From Chitinophagaceae bacterium (GTDB lineage Bacteria > Bacteroidota > Bacteroidia > Chitinophagales > Chitinophagaceae), in assembly GCA_024103425.1 (NCBI GenBank), contig JAGFIS010000047.1, positions 1-64,000 on the forward strand: a stretch of DNA of 64,000 nt, in the 5' to 3' direction. Under the pieces are notes generated by a model. It was given only the letters and a program-made list of their open reading frames with translations, ran no database searches and had not been told where the DNA came from. Position 1 is the stretch's first letter. Each line of letters opens with the position of its first letter. The position numbers and the translations under genes were made by a program. Of the stretch, positions 1-9,453 are shown one piece after another.

Positions 1-262
1 CCTTGTAACAAAACGATTACACAGAGGAAAAGACAGAGAAGGCACGGAGTTTCACAGAGAAAATCTCCGTGCTCCTCCGTGAATTCTCCGTGGCACTCCG
101 TGTAACAAAAAACATTACACAGAGAAAAAGACAGAGAAGGCACAGAGTGGCACAGAGAATATCTCCGTGGCTCTCCGTGACTACTCCGTGGGTCTCCGTG
201 TAATAAAAAACATTACACAGAGAAAAACCAGAGAAGGCACTGAATCGCACAGACTAAAAAAT
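1..262. repeat. Phased TCCGTG/CACRGAG repeat cluster 1
   Basis: Two tandem copies of a composite repeat. CTCCGTG cores start at 65, 75, 86 and 96, and again at 163, 173, 184 and 194, so both sets are spaced 10-11-10 bp. Each set runs into a hairpin, CTCCGTGTAAC then an A-rich loop then ATTACACAGAG, followed by the complementary-type cores CACAGAG, CACGGAG and CACAGAG. The whole unit (about 98 bp) is therefore a long imperfect palindrome. Short apparent reading frames here are by-products of the repeat. Confidence 0.85.
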
Positions 263-291
263 CATCTCCCAGTGAAAAAGACAACAAAAAC

Positions 292-397
292 TGTATCAAA
301 ACCGTACACTCCTGTTTTAAAACTGAACACAATTGTGCACGAATAAAGTTGTAACACACTAATTATCAGTTACATCTACTCGGGCATTCTTATTGTT
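292..397 (+). promoter_or_regulatory. Sigma-54-type promoter module of permease 1
   Basis: Box 1 TGTATCAAAACCGTACAC is at 292-309 and box 2 TGTTTTAAAACTGAACAC at 313-330. A small dyad CTAATTATCAG is at 359-369. The -24/-12-like element GGGCATTCTTATTGTT is at 382-397 (GG-N10-GT). The box spacings match the four other modules in this window. The module is assigned to the permease starting at 506. The sigma-54 identification is by similarity to the TGGCAC-N5-TTGC consensus. Confidence 0.72.
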
Positions 398-505
398 GTT
401 TTTGGCTTATGGAGTTCCCTATTCAACCATCAGATCACAACTTTATACTTTCTAAAAATTATTTTTCTCCACTGCCTTGCACTGCATAACAAATCAATAC
501 AAGAA

Positions 506-2884
506 ATGAATTTCATTAAGATCACCTATCGCACCCTCAGGAAAAATAAGATATTCTCACTGATAAATATCTCGGGGCTGGCTGTGGGAATGGCAGGAGC
601 CATGTTAATAATCTTATGGATTCAGAATGAACTGAGCACTGACCGCTTTCATAAAAAAGCCGACCGAATCTATCTGCTGTATAATCGCGATAAAAACCCC
701 GAAGGGAATACATTCGTGTGGCCCAATACACCCAAAGTAATGGCACCAACCATCCAAAAGGATTTCCCTGAAGTGGAAAGTGTAACACGCTATAATAATA
801 TCACATTCCTCCTCACCGCCGGCGAAAAGAAAATAAATGAAAGAGGGGCTTTTGTGGACAGCAGTTTTCTGAACATCTTCTCATTTCCTCTGCTGGAAGG
901 CACTGCCGCCAACGCCCTGAAGGGAAGCTATAACATTGTACTTACCGAAAAACTTGCCAAAGTGCTCTTTGGCAATGAAGAGGCGCTTGGAAAGATTGTA
1001 AAAATAGACAGCGTAAACAACTGTACTGTTACCGGCGTACTAAAAGACCTCCCTAACAATACACGCTTCAACTTTAGCTATCTACTACCGTGGGATTACC
1101 TTGAAAAGATTGGATGGAACGATGACCTCTGGGTGAATAACTCTGTAAACACTTACGCACTCTTAAAGCCTGGTACTTCACAAAATGCATTTGACAAGAA
1201 AATAAAAGACATTACAATAAACCATACCAGAGGAACTGCAAATGCTTCCACTACAGAAGTGTTCACCCAACCGCTCAATCGGGATTACCTCTATGGAAAA
1301 TCTGAAAATGGAAAATTGGTTGCAGGTCAAATAGTCACCGTACGGTTATTTGGAATCATCGCCGCGTTTATCCTGCTCATCGCATGTATTAACTTCATGA
1401 ATCTGAGCACCGCCAGAAGCGAAAAAAGGGCCAAAGAAGTAGGTATCAGAAAAGTGATTGGAGCCAATAAGAGATCACTCATATCGCAGTTCCTCGGTGA
1501 AAGCCTTATTCTGAGCATTATATCGTTCGCTATAGCATTATTACTGGTACATATTTCACTGAGTTCTTTTAACCAATTGGTGGATAAGCGGCTCTACATA
1601 GATTACGGCAGTCCACTGTTTTGGATATTCTCGCTCTTGTTTATCCTGATCACAGGATTAATAGCAGGAAGCTATCCGGCCTTTTATCTATCTGCCTTCA
1701 AGCCTGTGAAGGTTTTGAAAGGAACTTTTACGAAAGCAAATGCACTGGTAACTCCAAGAAAAATTCTGGTAATCGTTCAATTCACTTTTGCTATAATACT
1801 CATTATATCCACCATTATCGTTGCCCGCCAAATTAGGTACGGAGTGGAAAGACAATCGGGGTACGATAGGAATAATCTTATTTATCTCTTCACACAGGGA
1901 GATGTCAACAAACATTTTCAGGCTATCAAAAATGAATTACTGAATAGCGGGACAGCAACCTCTGTTACCCATTCAGCCAACCCCATTACACAAAGGTGGA
2001 TGGATAGCTGGGGATATTACTGGAAAGGAAGTTCGGAAGCAGACAAACGAATTGATTTTGTGAGGATGGGTACCGATGCGGATTTTGCAAAAACGATGGG
2101 ATTAAAAATTTTAAAAGGGAGAGATATTGACGTCTATAAATATCCGACAGACAGTGCTGCCATCATATTAAATGAATCGGCAGTGAAGGATATGAATATT
2201 ACAGACCCGATTGGCCTTGAGATCAGACAAGGTGGCGACAGCAATACCTATCATGTGGTGGGTGTGGTACAGGATTTTGTATTGGAATCGCCATTTCAAA
2301 AGGCAATAAGTCCCATGATGATTTTCGGCCCCGGATACGATTTTTTTCAGGTCGTCCATATCCGGCTGAATCCTGACAAGCCTACTGCCACCTCTATTGC
2401 AAGTGTCCAGAATATCTTCAAAAAATACAACCCTCAATATCCGGCAGACTTTGTGTTTGCTGATGAGTCTTATGCCAGAAAATTTGAAAGTGCAGAAAGA
2501 ACCGGCACCCTTGCCTGGTTGTTCGCAGGACTTACGATTTTCATTTCCTGTCTCGGACTTTTTGGCCTCGCAGCCTATTTGGCTGAAAGTCGTACCAAAG
2601 AAATAGGAGTGCGGAAAGTATTGGGAGCTTCAGTTGCAAGTATAGCAGGATTACTATCTTTTGACTTTATCAGACTGATCTTGATTTCTTTCGTAATAGC
2701 AGCACCCATTGCCTGGTGGGCAATGCATCAATGGTTGGCATCCTACACATACAGAGTAAATATTGGGTGGTGGGTATTCCTGCTGGCAGGATTTCTGGCT
2801 GCTGCAATCGCATGCATTGCGGTGGGTTACCAGGCAATAAAAGCAGCGGTGGCCAATCCGGTTAAGAGTTTGAGGACGGAGTGA
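506..2884 (+). CDS. MacB/FtsX-type ABC transporter permease 1
   Basis: 792-residue inner-membrane permease of the MacB_PCD-FtsX duplicated type. An N-terminal membrane segment (about 17-41) is followed by a periplasmic core domain. The first FtsX block (about 274-420) carries the coupling segment KRAKEVGIRKVIGA near 307-320. After a second periplasmic domain comes a second FtsX block (about 665-785) with TKEIGVRKVLGA near 697. The C-terminus, ANPVKSLRTE, is shared with the other permeases here. This class couples cytoplasmic ATP hydrolysis to periplasmic movements; substrates range from peptides and antibiotics to lipoproteins. It contains no ATPase domain, so it needs a partner, and the only candidate in the window is at 18189. 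A sigma-54-like module lies upstream. The substrate is unknown. Confidence 0.93.
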   Translation: MNFIKITYRTLRKNKIFSLINISGLAVGMAGAMLIILWIQNELSTDRFHKKADRIYLLYNRDKNPEGNTFVWPNTPKVMAPTIQKDFPEVESVTRYNNITFLLTAGEKKINERGAFVDSSFLNIFSFPLLEGTAANALKGSYNIVLTEKLAKVLFGNEEALGKIVKIDSVNNCTVTGVLKDLPNNTRFNFSYLLPWDYLEKIGWNDDLWVNNSVNTYALLKPGTSQNAFDKKIKDITINHTRGTANASTTEVFTQPLNRDYLYGKSENGKLVAGQIVTVRLFGIIAAFILLIACINFMNLSTARSEKRAKEVGIRKVIGANKRSLISQFLGESLILSIISFAIALLLVHISLSSFNQLVDKRLYIDYGSPLFWIFSLLFILITGLIAGSYPAFYLSAFKPVKVLKGTFTKANALVTPRKILVIVQFTFAIILIISTIIVARQIRYGVERQSGYDRNNLIYLFTQGDVNKHFQAIKNELLNSGTATSVTHSANPITQRWMDSWGYYWKGSSEADKRIDFVRMGTDADFAKTMGLKILKGRDIDVYKYPTDSAAIILNESAVKDMNITDPIGLEIRQGGDSNTYHVVGVVQDFVLESPFQKAISPMMIFGPGYDFFQVVHIRLNPDKPTATSIASVQNIFKKYNPQYPADFVFADESYARKFESAERTGTLAWLFAGLTIFISCLGLFGLAAYLAESRTKEIGVRKVLGASVASIAGLLSFDFIRLILISFVIAAPIAWWAMHQWLASYTYRVNIGWWVFLLAGFLAAAIACIAVGYQAIKAAVANPVKSLRTE

Positions 2885-3133
2885 GGAGAGGTGATAGTTG
2901 TGGGTTGTGAGTTGTGGGTGATGGGAGTGAGAGAGGTGAGAAAAGATTGATTGAGATTGGAGTGGATTGATGGGAGATTTATGTAGGTTGATTAGGTGAA
3001 TAAGTACTTGGAAATAGGCAATGTGTAGTTTAGGGAAATAAAAGAATTCAGGAATAGTATTAGACTTTAAGATTTCCGTGGCACTCCGTGAATCCTCCGT
3101 GAAACTCCGTGTAACAAAAAATATTACACAGAG
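2867..3133. repeat. Long direct repeat after permease 1 (tail copy A)
   Basis: Begins inside the last codons of permease 1 and runs about 265 bp into the first phased repeat. Copies follow permease 2 (5949-6232) and permease 3 (8970-9228). The plus strand has no cytosine from 2877 to 3006 (130 nt). It is G/T-rich at first (variations on GTTGTGGG) and then G/A-rich. Copies differ mainly by small indels in the GT-rich part. Confidence 0.88.
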
Positions 3134-3458
3134 AAAAAGTCAGAGAAGGCACGGAGAACCACAGAGAAAATTGTGGCAGGTCAGAAGACCAACCCCAGGA
3201 AGGAGAAAACTCAGTGAACCTCAGTGCATCCTCCGTGTGCTCCGTGTAACAAAAACATTACACTGAGAAAAGCCAGAGAAGGCACGGAGCTGCACAGAGA
3301 GCGTCATGGTCGGTCTGGAGACCAACCACCAGGAAGGAGAGAACTCTGTGAACCTCAGTGCATCCTCCGTGCGCTCCGTGTAATAAAAACAATTACACAG
3401 AGAAAAGCCAGAGAAGGCACGGAGAAAATTGTGGCCGATCAGGAGACCAACCACCAGG
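3069..3458. repeat. Phased TCCGTG repeat cluster 2 with GGTC palindromes
   Basis: CTCCGTG-type cores at 3074, 3084, 3095 and 3105 (10-11-10 bp spacing) lead into the GTGTAAC/ATTACAC hairpin. Two further hairpin units follow near 3240 and 3370. Palindromes related to GGTCGGTCTGGAGACCAACC occur three times: a diverged copy near 3178-3197, a full copy at 3308-3327, and a diverged copy near 3432-3452. With tail copy A, these repeats fill the gap between permeases 1 and 2. Confidence 0.82.
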
Positions 3459-3545
3459 AAAACATTTGATCGGGAGCCTACCAAAAAAAACTTAATACCA
3501 GCGTGTAAAATCAGAAATTGAATTACGTAATAAACAATTATTGAA

Positions 3546-5966
3546 ATGACCAGGAACTACTTAATTATTGCATGGCGAAATATTCTTAAAAACAAACTCC
3601 ACAGTTCAATCAATTTCTTAGGATTGGCGACAGCTTTCACTTGCAGCATTTTTATACTGCTGATTGTGTACTATCAATTCTCCTACGATAACTTTCAACA
3701 AAATAAGGATAAACTGTACAAAATCTATACTTTTCAAATTGGACCAAATGGTGAAGAACTCAACACGGCAATGCCTTATGCACTAGCTCCGACCCTCAAG
3801 AGTGAGAATATTGGAATAGAAAATGTAACAAACATCCTGAATGCCGGGAGGCTAGTACGATATAAGGACAAGACCCTTGATATGCGATCTACTTTGGTTG
3901 ATGAGGACTTTTTGCGTATGTTCTCATTTCCCGTGTTGCAGGGAGATACATACAATCCATTGAGCAGTGTAAGCAATGTAGTACTCACCAAAAGAAGTGC
4001 AGACAATATATTTGGCAAGGAAGACCCAATTGGAAAATCCATTGAAGTAAAAATAGGGAACAAGTGGCAAAAGCTTATGGTAACAGCAGTAGTAAAGGAT
4101 GTTCCTGACAACTCTACCATAAAGTTCTCATTGCTTGCCCGCACTGAGCTTTATCCTACTTACCCTGAAATGCTAAAAACATGGGATAGCCGCAACCACT
4201 CAGTATATGTGCAGCTTGCCAATAATACCACGTCCCAAAGTGTTCAAAATCGCCTGAGGAGCCTAATACAAAAACACAACCCCACAGATACGGATGTGGC
4301 AAAAAGAAACGGATTTAAACCGGACAGAAACGGCGATTATTTTAGCCTTCGGCTATTACCATTCTCAATAGAACATTTCACACCACACTTGAGCGAAAGC
4401 GGAGGAATTCCTAAAACCATATTATATGTGCTGATGCTCATCAGCATAATGATTATATTGATAGCATCTTTTAATTTTATTAATCTCAATATCGGGCTTT
4501 CATTTACCCGCACAAAGGAAATAGGTATCCGTAAATGTCTGGGGGCAGGTAAACGACAAATATGGATGCAGGTATGGGGTGAAAGTTTTTTTATGGTTTT
4601 CTTTTCGGCTCTTGTAGCAGCGGCATCGGTTGCAGTATTAATAAAAGGATTCAATCAGATGTTTAACGCGAAACTCAGCCTTGGCTTATTGATTAAACCA
4701 ATTCCGTTAATTGTATTGGCGGCATTGGTGCTGCTTGTATCCTTTATCGCATCAGGATTCCCCTCCAGAGTAATGGCAAGATTGAAGACCGTTGACATTC
4801 TGAAAGGAAAGATTACTATTAAGAAGCCCGGCATATTACGTTCGGCCTTAATTGTTACTCAGTTTGTTATTGCCATCGTACTTCTTTGCAGTACGGTGAT
4901 TATTTTCCAGCAATTTGATTACCTCCGTTCAGCACCCCTTGGGTATAACACACAATCCATAATTAGTATCCCCATAAAGGATAATGATGCTGGAAAGGAG
5001 ATCGTTTCAAAACTTCGCACACGTTTGTCTGACCAGTCATCCGTAATTTCTGTAACAGGAACCGACACCAACCTTGGGATGGGAGAGGATCAAAGTTCAA
5101 GTACCTCAGTCACCTGTTTTACTTTTGGCGAAAGCATCATTTGCGGACAGACAATTACTGCTGATTATGATTTTCTGAAAACACTGGGTATTAAGCCGAC
5201 TTCAGGGCGCGACTTTTCTTTAGACTATGCATCTGATACGGGTTTTCAGGTAATCGCCACTAAGAGTTACGCAGATCAATTTGGGGGAAAGGGCGTGGCC
5301 GGATTTTCTTACTATGCAGATAGTGCGGGTCCTAAAATCAATATTGTAGGCATAATACCTGATATTCAAATTAAAGCACTTACTGACCAGCAGAAGCCAG
5401 TTACAATCTTTCTAAATCGGGGCGGTAAAATGAGTTATGCACTCGTCAAGGTGAGCACATCTAATCCTGTCGCAGCAATGGACATTGTAAAGAAAGCCTA
5501 CCTGAGTGTGGAACCTGGAACAGAATTCAAGGGTTCTTTTGTAAACGAAAATATTGACCGTCTGTACAAGGATGAAAATATGATGGCCAAAATATTTACA
5601 ATTGCCGCATTCATAACCATTATACTTTCCTGCATGGGATTATTTGGGATTGCCTCTATTATTATTCGTCAGCGAATAAAAGAAATAGGCGTGCGTAAGG
5701 TGCTGGGAGCATCTGTAGGGAATATTTTTACAATTGTGAACAGGGAATTTGTAAAACCCGTAATTATTGCGTTTTTAATAGCAGTACCCCTATGTTGGTG
5801 GGCGATGAATGCATGGTTACAGAATTATACACACCGGATTACCATCCACTGGTGGATATTTGTGATGATCGGGCTATCGGCATTTATAGTCACCATTCTC
5901 ACAGTGAGTTTTCATTCTATAAGGGCGGCACTCGCCAATCCTGTAAATAGTTTGAGGACGGAGTGA
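3546..5966 (+). CDS. MacB/FtsX-type ABC transporter permease 2
   Basis: 806-residue paralogue of the other permeases, with the same order: N-terminal membrane helix (about 19-42), periplasmic core, FtsX block with TKEIGIRKCLGAGKRQ near 322-337, second periplasmic region, and FtsX block with KEIGVRKVLGAS near 711. The C-terminus is ANPVNSLRTE. It is the most divergent of the set by eye and the only one without the tandem-box/sigma-54 module upstream. Its 5' flank is repeat DNA ending about 65 bp before the ATG. It may be read through from permease 1 or use an unrecognised promoter. The substrate is unknown. Confidence 0.92.
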   Translation: MTRNYLIIAWRNILKNKLHSSINFLGLATAFTCSIFILLIVYYQFSYDNFQQNKDKLYKIYTFQIGPNGEELNTAMPYALAPTLKSENIGIENVTNILNAGRLVRYKDKTLDMRSTLVDEDFLRMFSFPVLQGDTYNPLSSVSNVVLTKRSADNIFGKEDPIGKSIEVKIGNKWQKLMVTAVVKDVPDNSTIKFSLLARTELYPTYPEMLKTWDSRNHSVYVQLANNTTSQSVQNRLRSLIQKHNPTDTDVAKRNGFKPDRNGDYFSLRLLPFSIEHFTPHLSESGGIPKTILYVLMLISIMIILIASFNFINLNIGLSFTRTKEIGIRKCLGAGKRQIWMQVWGESFFMVFFSALVAAASVAVLIKGFNQMFNAKLSLGLLIKPIPLIVLAALVLLVSFIASGFPSRVMARLKTVDILKGKITIKKPGILRSALIVTQFVIAIVLLCSTVIIFQQFDYLRSAPLGYNTQSIISIPIKDNDAGKEIVSKLRTRLSDQSSVISVTGTDTNLGMGEDQSSSTSVTCFTFGESIICGQTITADYDFLKTLGIKPTSGRDFSLDYASDTGFQVIATKSYADQFGGKGVAGFSYYADSAGPKINIVGIIPDIQIKALTDQQKPVTIFLNRGGKMSYALVKVSTSNPVAAMDIVKKAYLSVEPGTEFKGSFVNENIDRLYKDENMMAKIFTIAAFITIILSCMGLFGIASIIIRQRIKEIGVRKVLGASVGNIFTIVNREFVKPVIIAFLIAVPLCWWAMNAWLQNYTHRITIHWWIFVMIGLSAFIVTILTVSFHSIRAALANPVNSLRTE

Positions 5967-6232
5967 GGAGAGTTGATAGTAGCGGGTTGTGTGTTGTGGG
6001 TTGTGAGTTGTGGGAGTGAGAGAGGTGAGAAAGGATTGATTAAGATTGATTGAGATTGGAGTGGATTGATGAGAGATTTATGTAGGTTGATTAGGTGAAT
6101 AAGTACTTGGAAATAGGCAATGTGTAGTTTAGGGAAATAAAAGAATTCAGGAATAGTATTAGACTTTAAGATTTCCGTGGCGCTCCATGATTCCTCCGTG
6201 AAACTCCGTGTAACAAAAAATATTACACAGAG
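5949..6232. repeat. Long direct repeat after permease 2 (tail copy B)
   Basis: Second copy of the C-depleted tail, starting within the codons for SLRTE and ending in a phased TCCGTG hairpin. Only one cytosine (in TAGCGGG) interrupts the first 125 or so nucleotides after the stop codon. It differs from copy A by extra GTTGTGGG-type units and an added GATTAAGATT segment. Confidence 0.87.
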
Positions 6233-6402
6233 GGAAACCAGAGAAGGCACAGAGGCGCACTTAGAATATCTCCGTGGTGCTCCGTGATTCCTCCGTGGGT
6301 CTCCGTGTTACAAAAAACAATTACACAGAGAAAAAGACAGAGAAGGCACGGAGTGGCACAGAGAATATCTCCGTGATCCTCCGTGGTTCTCCGTATAAGA
6401 AA
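6172..6402. repeat. Phased TCCGTG repeat cluster 3
   Basis: CTCCGTG cores at 6270, 6280, 6291 and 6301 again follow 10-11-10 bp spacing and end in the GTGTTAC/ATTACAC hairpin. A partial unit precedes them and a third set (near 6368-6393) ends in a degenerate hairpin. The cluster lies immediately upstream of the regulatory module of permease 3. Confidence 0.83.
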
Positions 6403-6435
6403 TAATAATTACCCGAACAAAGGCCTGGAAAAAAC

Positions 6436-6540
6436 TGTATCAAAACCGTACACTTTGCTATGTATCCGAACACTTTAAGTAATTACATTATTGTAACATT
6501 ACTGATAATCAGTTCATTCTAATATGGCATCTTTGTTGAA
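6436..6540 (+). promoter_or_regulatory. Sigma-54-type promoter module of permease 3
   Basis: Box 1 TGTATCAAAACCGTACAC is at 6436-6453 and box 2 TGCTATGTATCCGAACAC at 6456-6473, one base closer than in the other modules. The perfect dyad CTGATAATCAG is at 6502-6512. The -24/-12 element TGGCATCTTTGTTGAA is at 6525-6540. Box 2 to the -24 element is 69 bp, as in the other four modules. Confidence 0.75.
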
Positions 6541-6575
6541 CACCACTATTGCCACAATTATAAATCAGCCAAATC

Positions 6576-8987
6576 ATGTTCAAAAACTACCTTAAAACTG
6601 CCTTGCGTACCATCACCCGAAACAAAGTTTACTCAGCTATCAATGTCATCGGACTATCCATTGGTTTATGTACCTGCCTGATTGTAGGCACTATTGTGGT
6701 AAACGATTTGTCGTACGATCGCCAGTGGAGCAAAGGCGATGATATTTACCGTATTCTGACGGTGAATAAAATGGGGGAAGGGATGTATGATAAGTTTCCT
6801 GCTTCCTTTGTGGGGCTGAATTCCGTTTTGAAAAACGATTATCCGGAAGTAGAAAACACATCTACCATCTCCCACAACAAAATCAGGCTAAAGTTGAATG
6901 AAGACGTTCCTAACGGTGTAGAGATAAAAACTCTTCAGGCAGATACGAGCGTATGGCAGTTACTTGACTTTAAAGTATTGGAAGGCACACCACAACGGTT
7001 TATCGCCGGGCAGAAAAACCTGGTTATCACCGAAAGTTTTCGCCAAAAATATTTTCCGAAAGAGAATCCCGTAGGCAAAATTGTTTATGATGTGCCTACT
7101 TATCAGGCTAAACCTACCCCATTTCTAATTTCAGGTGTGATAAAAGATTTGCCCGCCAATACTGTTTTCCGGTCCGAGGCACTTATCCTTACCCCACCGT
7201 TTACCGAAGCGCTGAACAAACAGGTATGGGGCACATTTACACCGAGCTATGTGCTGTTTAAAAGGGGCACGGATATCGCAAAGTTTTCACAGAAACTCAA
7301 TAAGTGGTATGCCGGATTCGTGGATAGTAAAAAACCTTATCAATACGAATTTCAACCATTGAAAGAAATTTATCTGCATTCCGATTTTGCAACCGGACAA
7401 GAAGTAAAAGGCGACTATAAAAATATTTTTATCCTGGGTGGTATTGCACTATTGGTGCTACTGATATCTTGTATCAACTTTATCAATCTGGGCACAGCCA
7501 GGGCTGTTTTCAGGCTTAAAGAAACCGGGGTGAGGAAAGTACTTGGTGCCGGCCGGGGACAATTAGTCGGGCAATACCTTGCAGAGTCTTTTATCTTTTT
7601 TCTCATTGCAATGGCCATCGCATTCCCCTTGTACGGGATTGCATTCCATCTTGTTGAAAACTTCCTGGGGTATCCGCTCGGAAATAACATACTTACTACA
7701 CCGTTATACTTGTTCTCTGCCATCGCAGGAATAATAACACTTAGCCTGGCGATTGGTTTCTACCCTGCATGGCTGTTGTCCGGATTCAAGCCGGTGGCTA
7801 CATTGAAAGGGAAGCTTTTTACCGGGAATCAGGCTACCCAAAACTTTGTCAGGAAGGGATTAGTAGTACTCCAATTTGCTATTTCTATTTTTGTTTTAAT
7901 TGCCTTAGTAGTAATTCAGTATCAGGTAAACTTTATGAAGAAAAAAGACATCGGGTTTCAAAAAGAAAACCTGTTGAATATTTCTTTTATCAATTGGCAG
8001 GGCAAAGGGGAAACTTTTAAGAACGAATTAAAAAAGATTCATGGAGTGGAGGATGCGGCTATTTCGTCTTACGTTCCTGCTGGGGGCGGCGGAGGTGATA
8101 TGTCAAGAGAAATTGATAACCCTGAAAACCCTAATGAAAAGCTTACGGTCTGGTATATCAACGGAGATGCCGACCTGGCGCAGACGTTGGGCTTGAAGTT
8201 GAAAGAAGGAAGATTCCTAAACCCGGCGCTTAAAACAGATGCCGTACCTGCCGATTCAGCACAAGAAAATATGCAGAACCGTTCGGCTATTTTGACCAAT
8301 TTGACAGCTAAAGTTTTAGATGTACGTCAGCTTAATCATCGCCTTGCCAATGTGCAGATAGTGCCGGTGGGGATAGTAGATGACTTTAACAACCAGTCGT
8401 TGAAATCTGCAATGCAACCTACCATTATCACTGCCGAAGATTCGCTGAATTACGGTTTTATGCTGGTGCGCATTTTGCCGGGTACTGACAAAGAAGTAGT
8501 AGCCGGAATCCACAAATTGTGGAAGCAGTTTTACCCCAATAATTATCTTGAAATCAAATGGATGGAAGATGTGGTAGCTCAACAATATCAGGCTGAAGAC
8601 CGGTTGGGAAAAATCTTTACATTCTTTAGTATGCTCACCATGTTGATAGCGGCCTTAGGTATATTTGGGTTGATAGTACAGGCCACCGCCCAGCGAACTA
8701 AAGAAATCGGCATCCGAAAAGTATTAGGCGCTTCGGTGAGTGGTATTGTCCGATTATTCACTTATGATTTCGTGAAACTAATTTTCTTATCCCTGATTAT
8801 TGCATCTCCAATAGCCTGGTGGTTAATGAATAAATGGTTAATGGATTATGCTTATCGCGTAAAAATAGGCTGGTGGATTTTTGTGGTAGCTGGTGTGGCC
8901 GCCATTATGGTGGCGGTGGTTACCATAGGTTTTAAGGCGGTGAAGGCCGCAAGGGCGAATCCGGTGAAGAGTTTAAGGACGGAGTGA
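6576..8987 (+). CDS. MacB/FtsX-type ABC transporter permease 3
   Basis: 803-residue permease with the duplicated MacB_PCD/FtsX layout. The N-terminal helix is at about 20-43, with a periplasmic core to about 270. The first FtsX block has KETGVRKVLGAGRGQ near 315. A second periplasmic domain contains a glycine-rich stretch (PAGGGGGD, about 507). The second FtsX block has TKEIGIRKVLGAS near 709, and the C-terminus is ANPVKSLRTE. It lacks an ATPase domain. The sigma-54-like module at 6436-6540 lies about 36 bp upstream of the ATG. It is followed by tail copy C. It is probably an inner-membrane component of an efflux or lipoprotein-type exporter; the substrate cannot be read from sequence. Confidence 0.93.
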   Translation: MFKNYLKTALRTITRNKVYSAINVIGLSIGLCTCLIVGTIVVNDLSYDRQWSKGDDIYRILTVNKMGEGMYDKFPASFVGLNSVLKNDYPEVENTSTISHNKIRLKLNEDVPNGVEIKTLQADTSVWQLLDFKVLEGTPQRFIAGQKNLVITESFRQKYFPKENPVGKIVYDVPTYQAKPTPFLISGVIKDLPANTVFRSEALILTPPFTEALNKQVWGTFTPSYVLFKRGTDIAKFSQKLNKWYAGFVDSKKPYQYEFQPLKEIYLHSDFATGQEVKGDYKNIFILGGIALLVLLISCINFINLGTARAVFRLKETGVRKVLGAGRGQLVGQYLAESFIFFLIAMAIAFPLYGIAFHLVENFLGYPLGNNILTTPLYLFSAIAGIITLSLAIGFYPAWLLSGFKPVATLKGKLFTGNQATQNFVRKGLVVLQFAISIFVLIALVVIQYQVNFMKKKDIGFQKENLLNISFINWQGKGETFKNELKKIHGVEDAAISSYVPAGGGGGDMSREIDNPENPNEKLTVWYINGDADLAQTLGLKLKEGRFLNPALKTDAVPADSAQENMQNRSAILTNLTAKVLDVRQLNHRLANVQIVPVGIVDDFNNQSLKSAMQPTIITAEDSLNYGFMLVRILPGTDKEVVAGIHKLWKQFYPNNYLEIKWMEDVVAQQYQAEDRLGKIFTFFSMLTMLIAALGIFGLIVQATAQRTKEIGIRKVLGASVSGIVRLFTYDFVKLIFLSLIIASPIAWWLMNKWLMDYAYRVKIGWWIFVVAGVAAIMVAVVTIGFKAVKAARANPVKSLRTE

Positions 8988-9228
8988 GGAGAGGTGATAG
9001 TAGTGGGTTGTGCGTTGTGGGTTGTGGGTGGTGAGTGGTGGGAGAGAAAAAATTGATTGAGATTGGGTAGGATTGATGGGAGATTTATGTAAGTTGATTA
9101 GGTGAATAAGTACTTGGCAATAGGCAATGTGTAGTTTAGGAGAATAAAAGAATTCAGGAACAGTATTAGACTTTAAGATTTCCGTGGCGCTCCGTGATTC
9201 CTCGGTGAAACTCCGTGTAACAAAAAAA
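8970..9228. repeat. Long direct repeat after permease 3 (tail copy C)
   Basis: Third copy of the tail, again beginning within the codons for SLRTE. One cytosine (in GTGCGTT) interrupts the first 110 or so nucleotides. The terminal hairpin is degraded (ACACACAGG instead of ATTACACAGAG). Permeases 4 and 5 have no such tail. Confidence 0.86.
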
Positions 9229-9240
9229 CACACAGGAAGA
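9180..9240. repeat. Partial phased TCCGTG unit (cluster 4)
   Basis: One left arm with four phased cores (the third changed to CTCGGTG), lacking an intact right arm. It lies directly before the promoter module of permease 4. Confidence 0.75.
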
Positions 9241-9253
9241 AACAACAGCCAAC

Positions 9254-9359
9254 TGTATCAAAACCGTACACTTCTGTTATGATAGTGAACACAAAAACAA
9301 GGGGCACTAAATCTAATTGCCTAATTATCAGTAGTATAAATATCGGCACTCCGGTTGTT
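9254..9359 (+). promoter_or_regulatory. Sigma-54-type promoter module of permease 4
   Basis: Box 1 TGTATCAAAACCGTACAC is at 9254-9271 and box 2 TGTTATGATAGTGAACAC at 9275-9292. The dyad CTAATTATCAG is at 9321-9331. The -24/-12 element CGGCACTCCGGTTGTT is at 9344-9359. The ATG is at 9454. Confidence 0.74.
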
Positions 9360-9453
9360 GCCTCTTATAGCATGAAGGATATTTTTCATCCGTGGTATTT
9401 CAAATAAAACCATTTCATATTGGTAAATGGTGAGTTAACAATCTTTAGAGCTA

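Noticed and set aside
17..250. Open frames inside the TCCGTG repeats (also 3078-3484, 6172-6250, 9100-9245, 12552-13176 and 13860-14051)
   Set aside because: They consist of translated repeat units, occur on both strands, and differ between copies in length and frame. The apparent protein similarity is the repeat itself.
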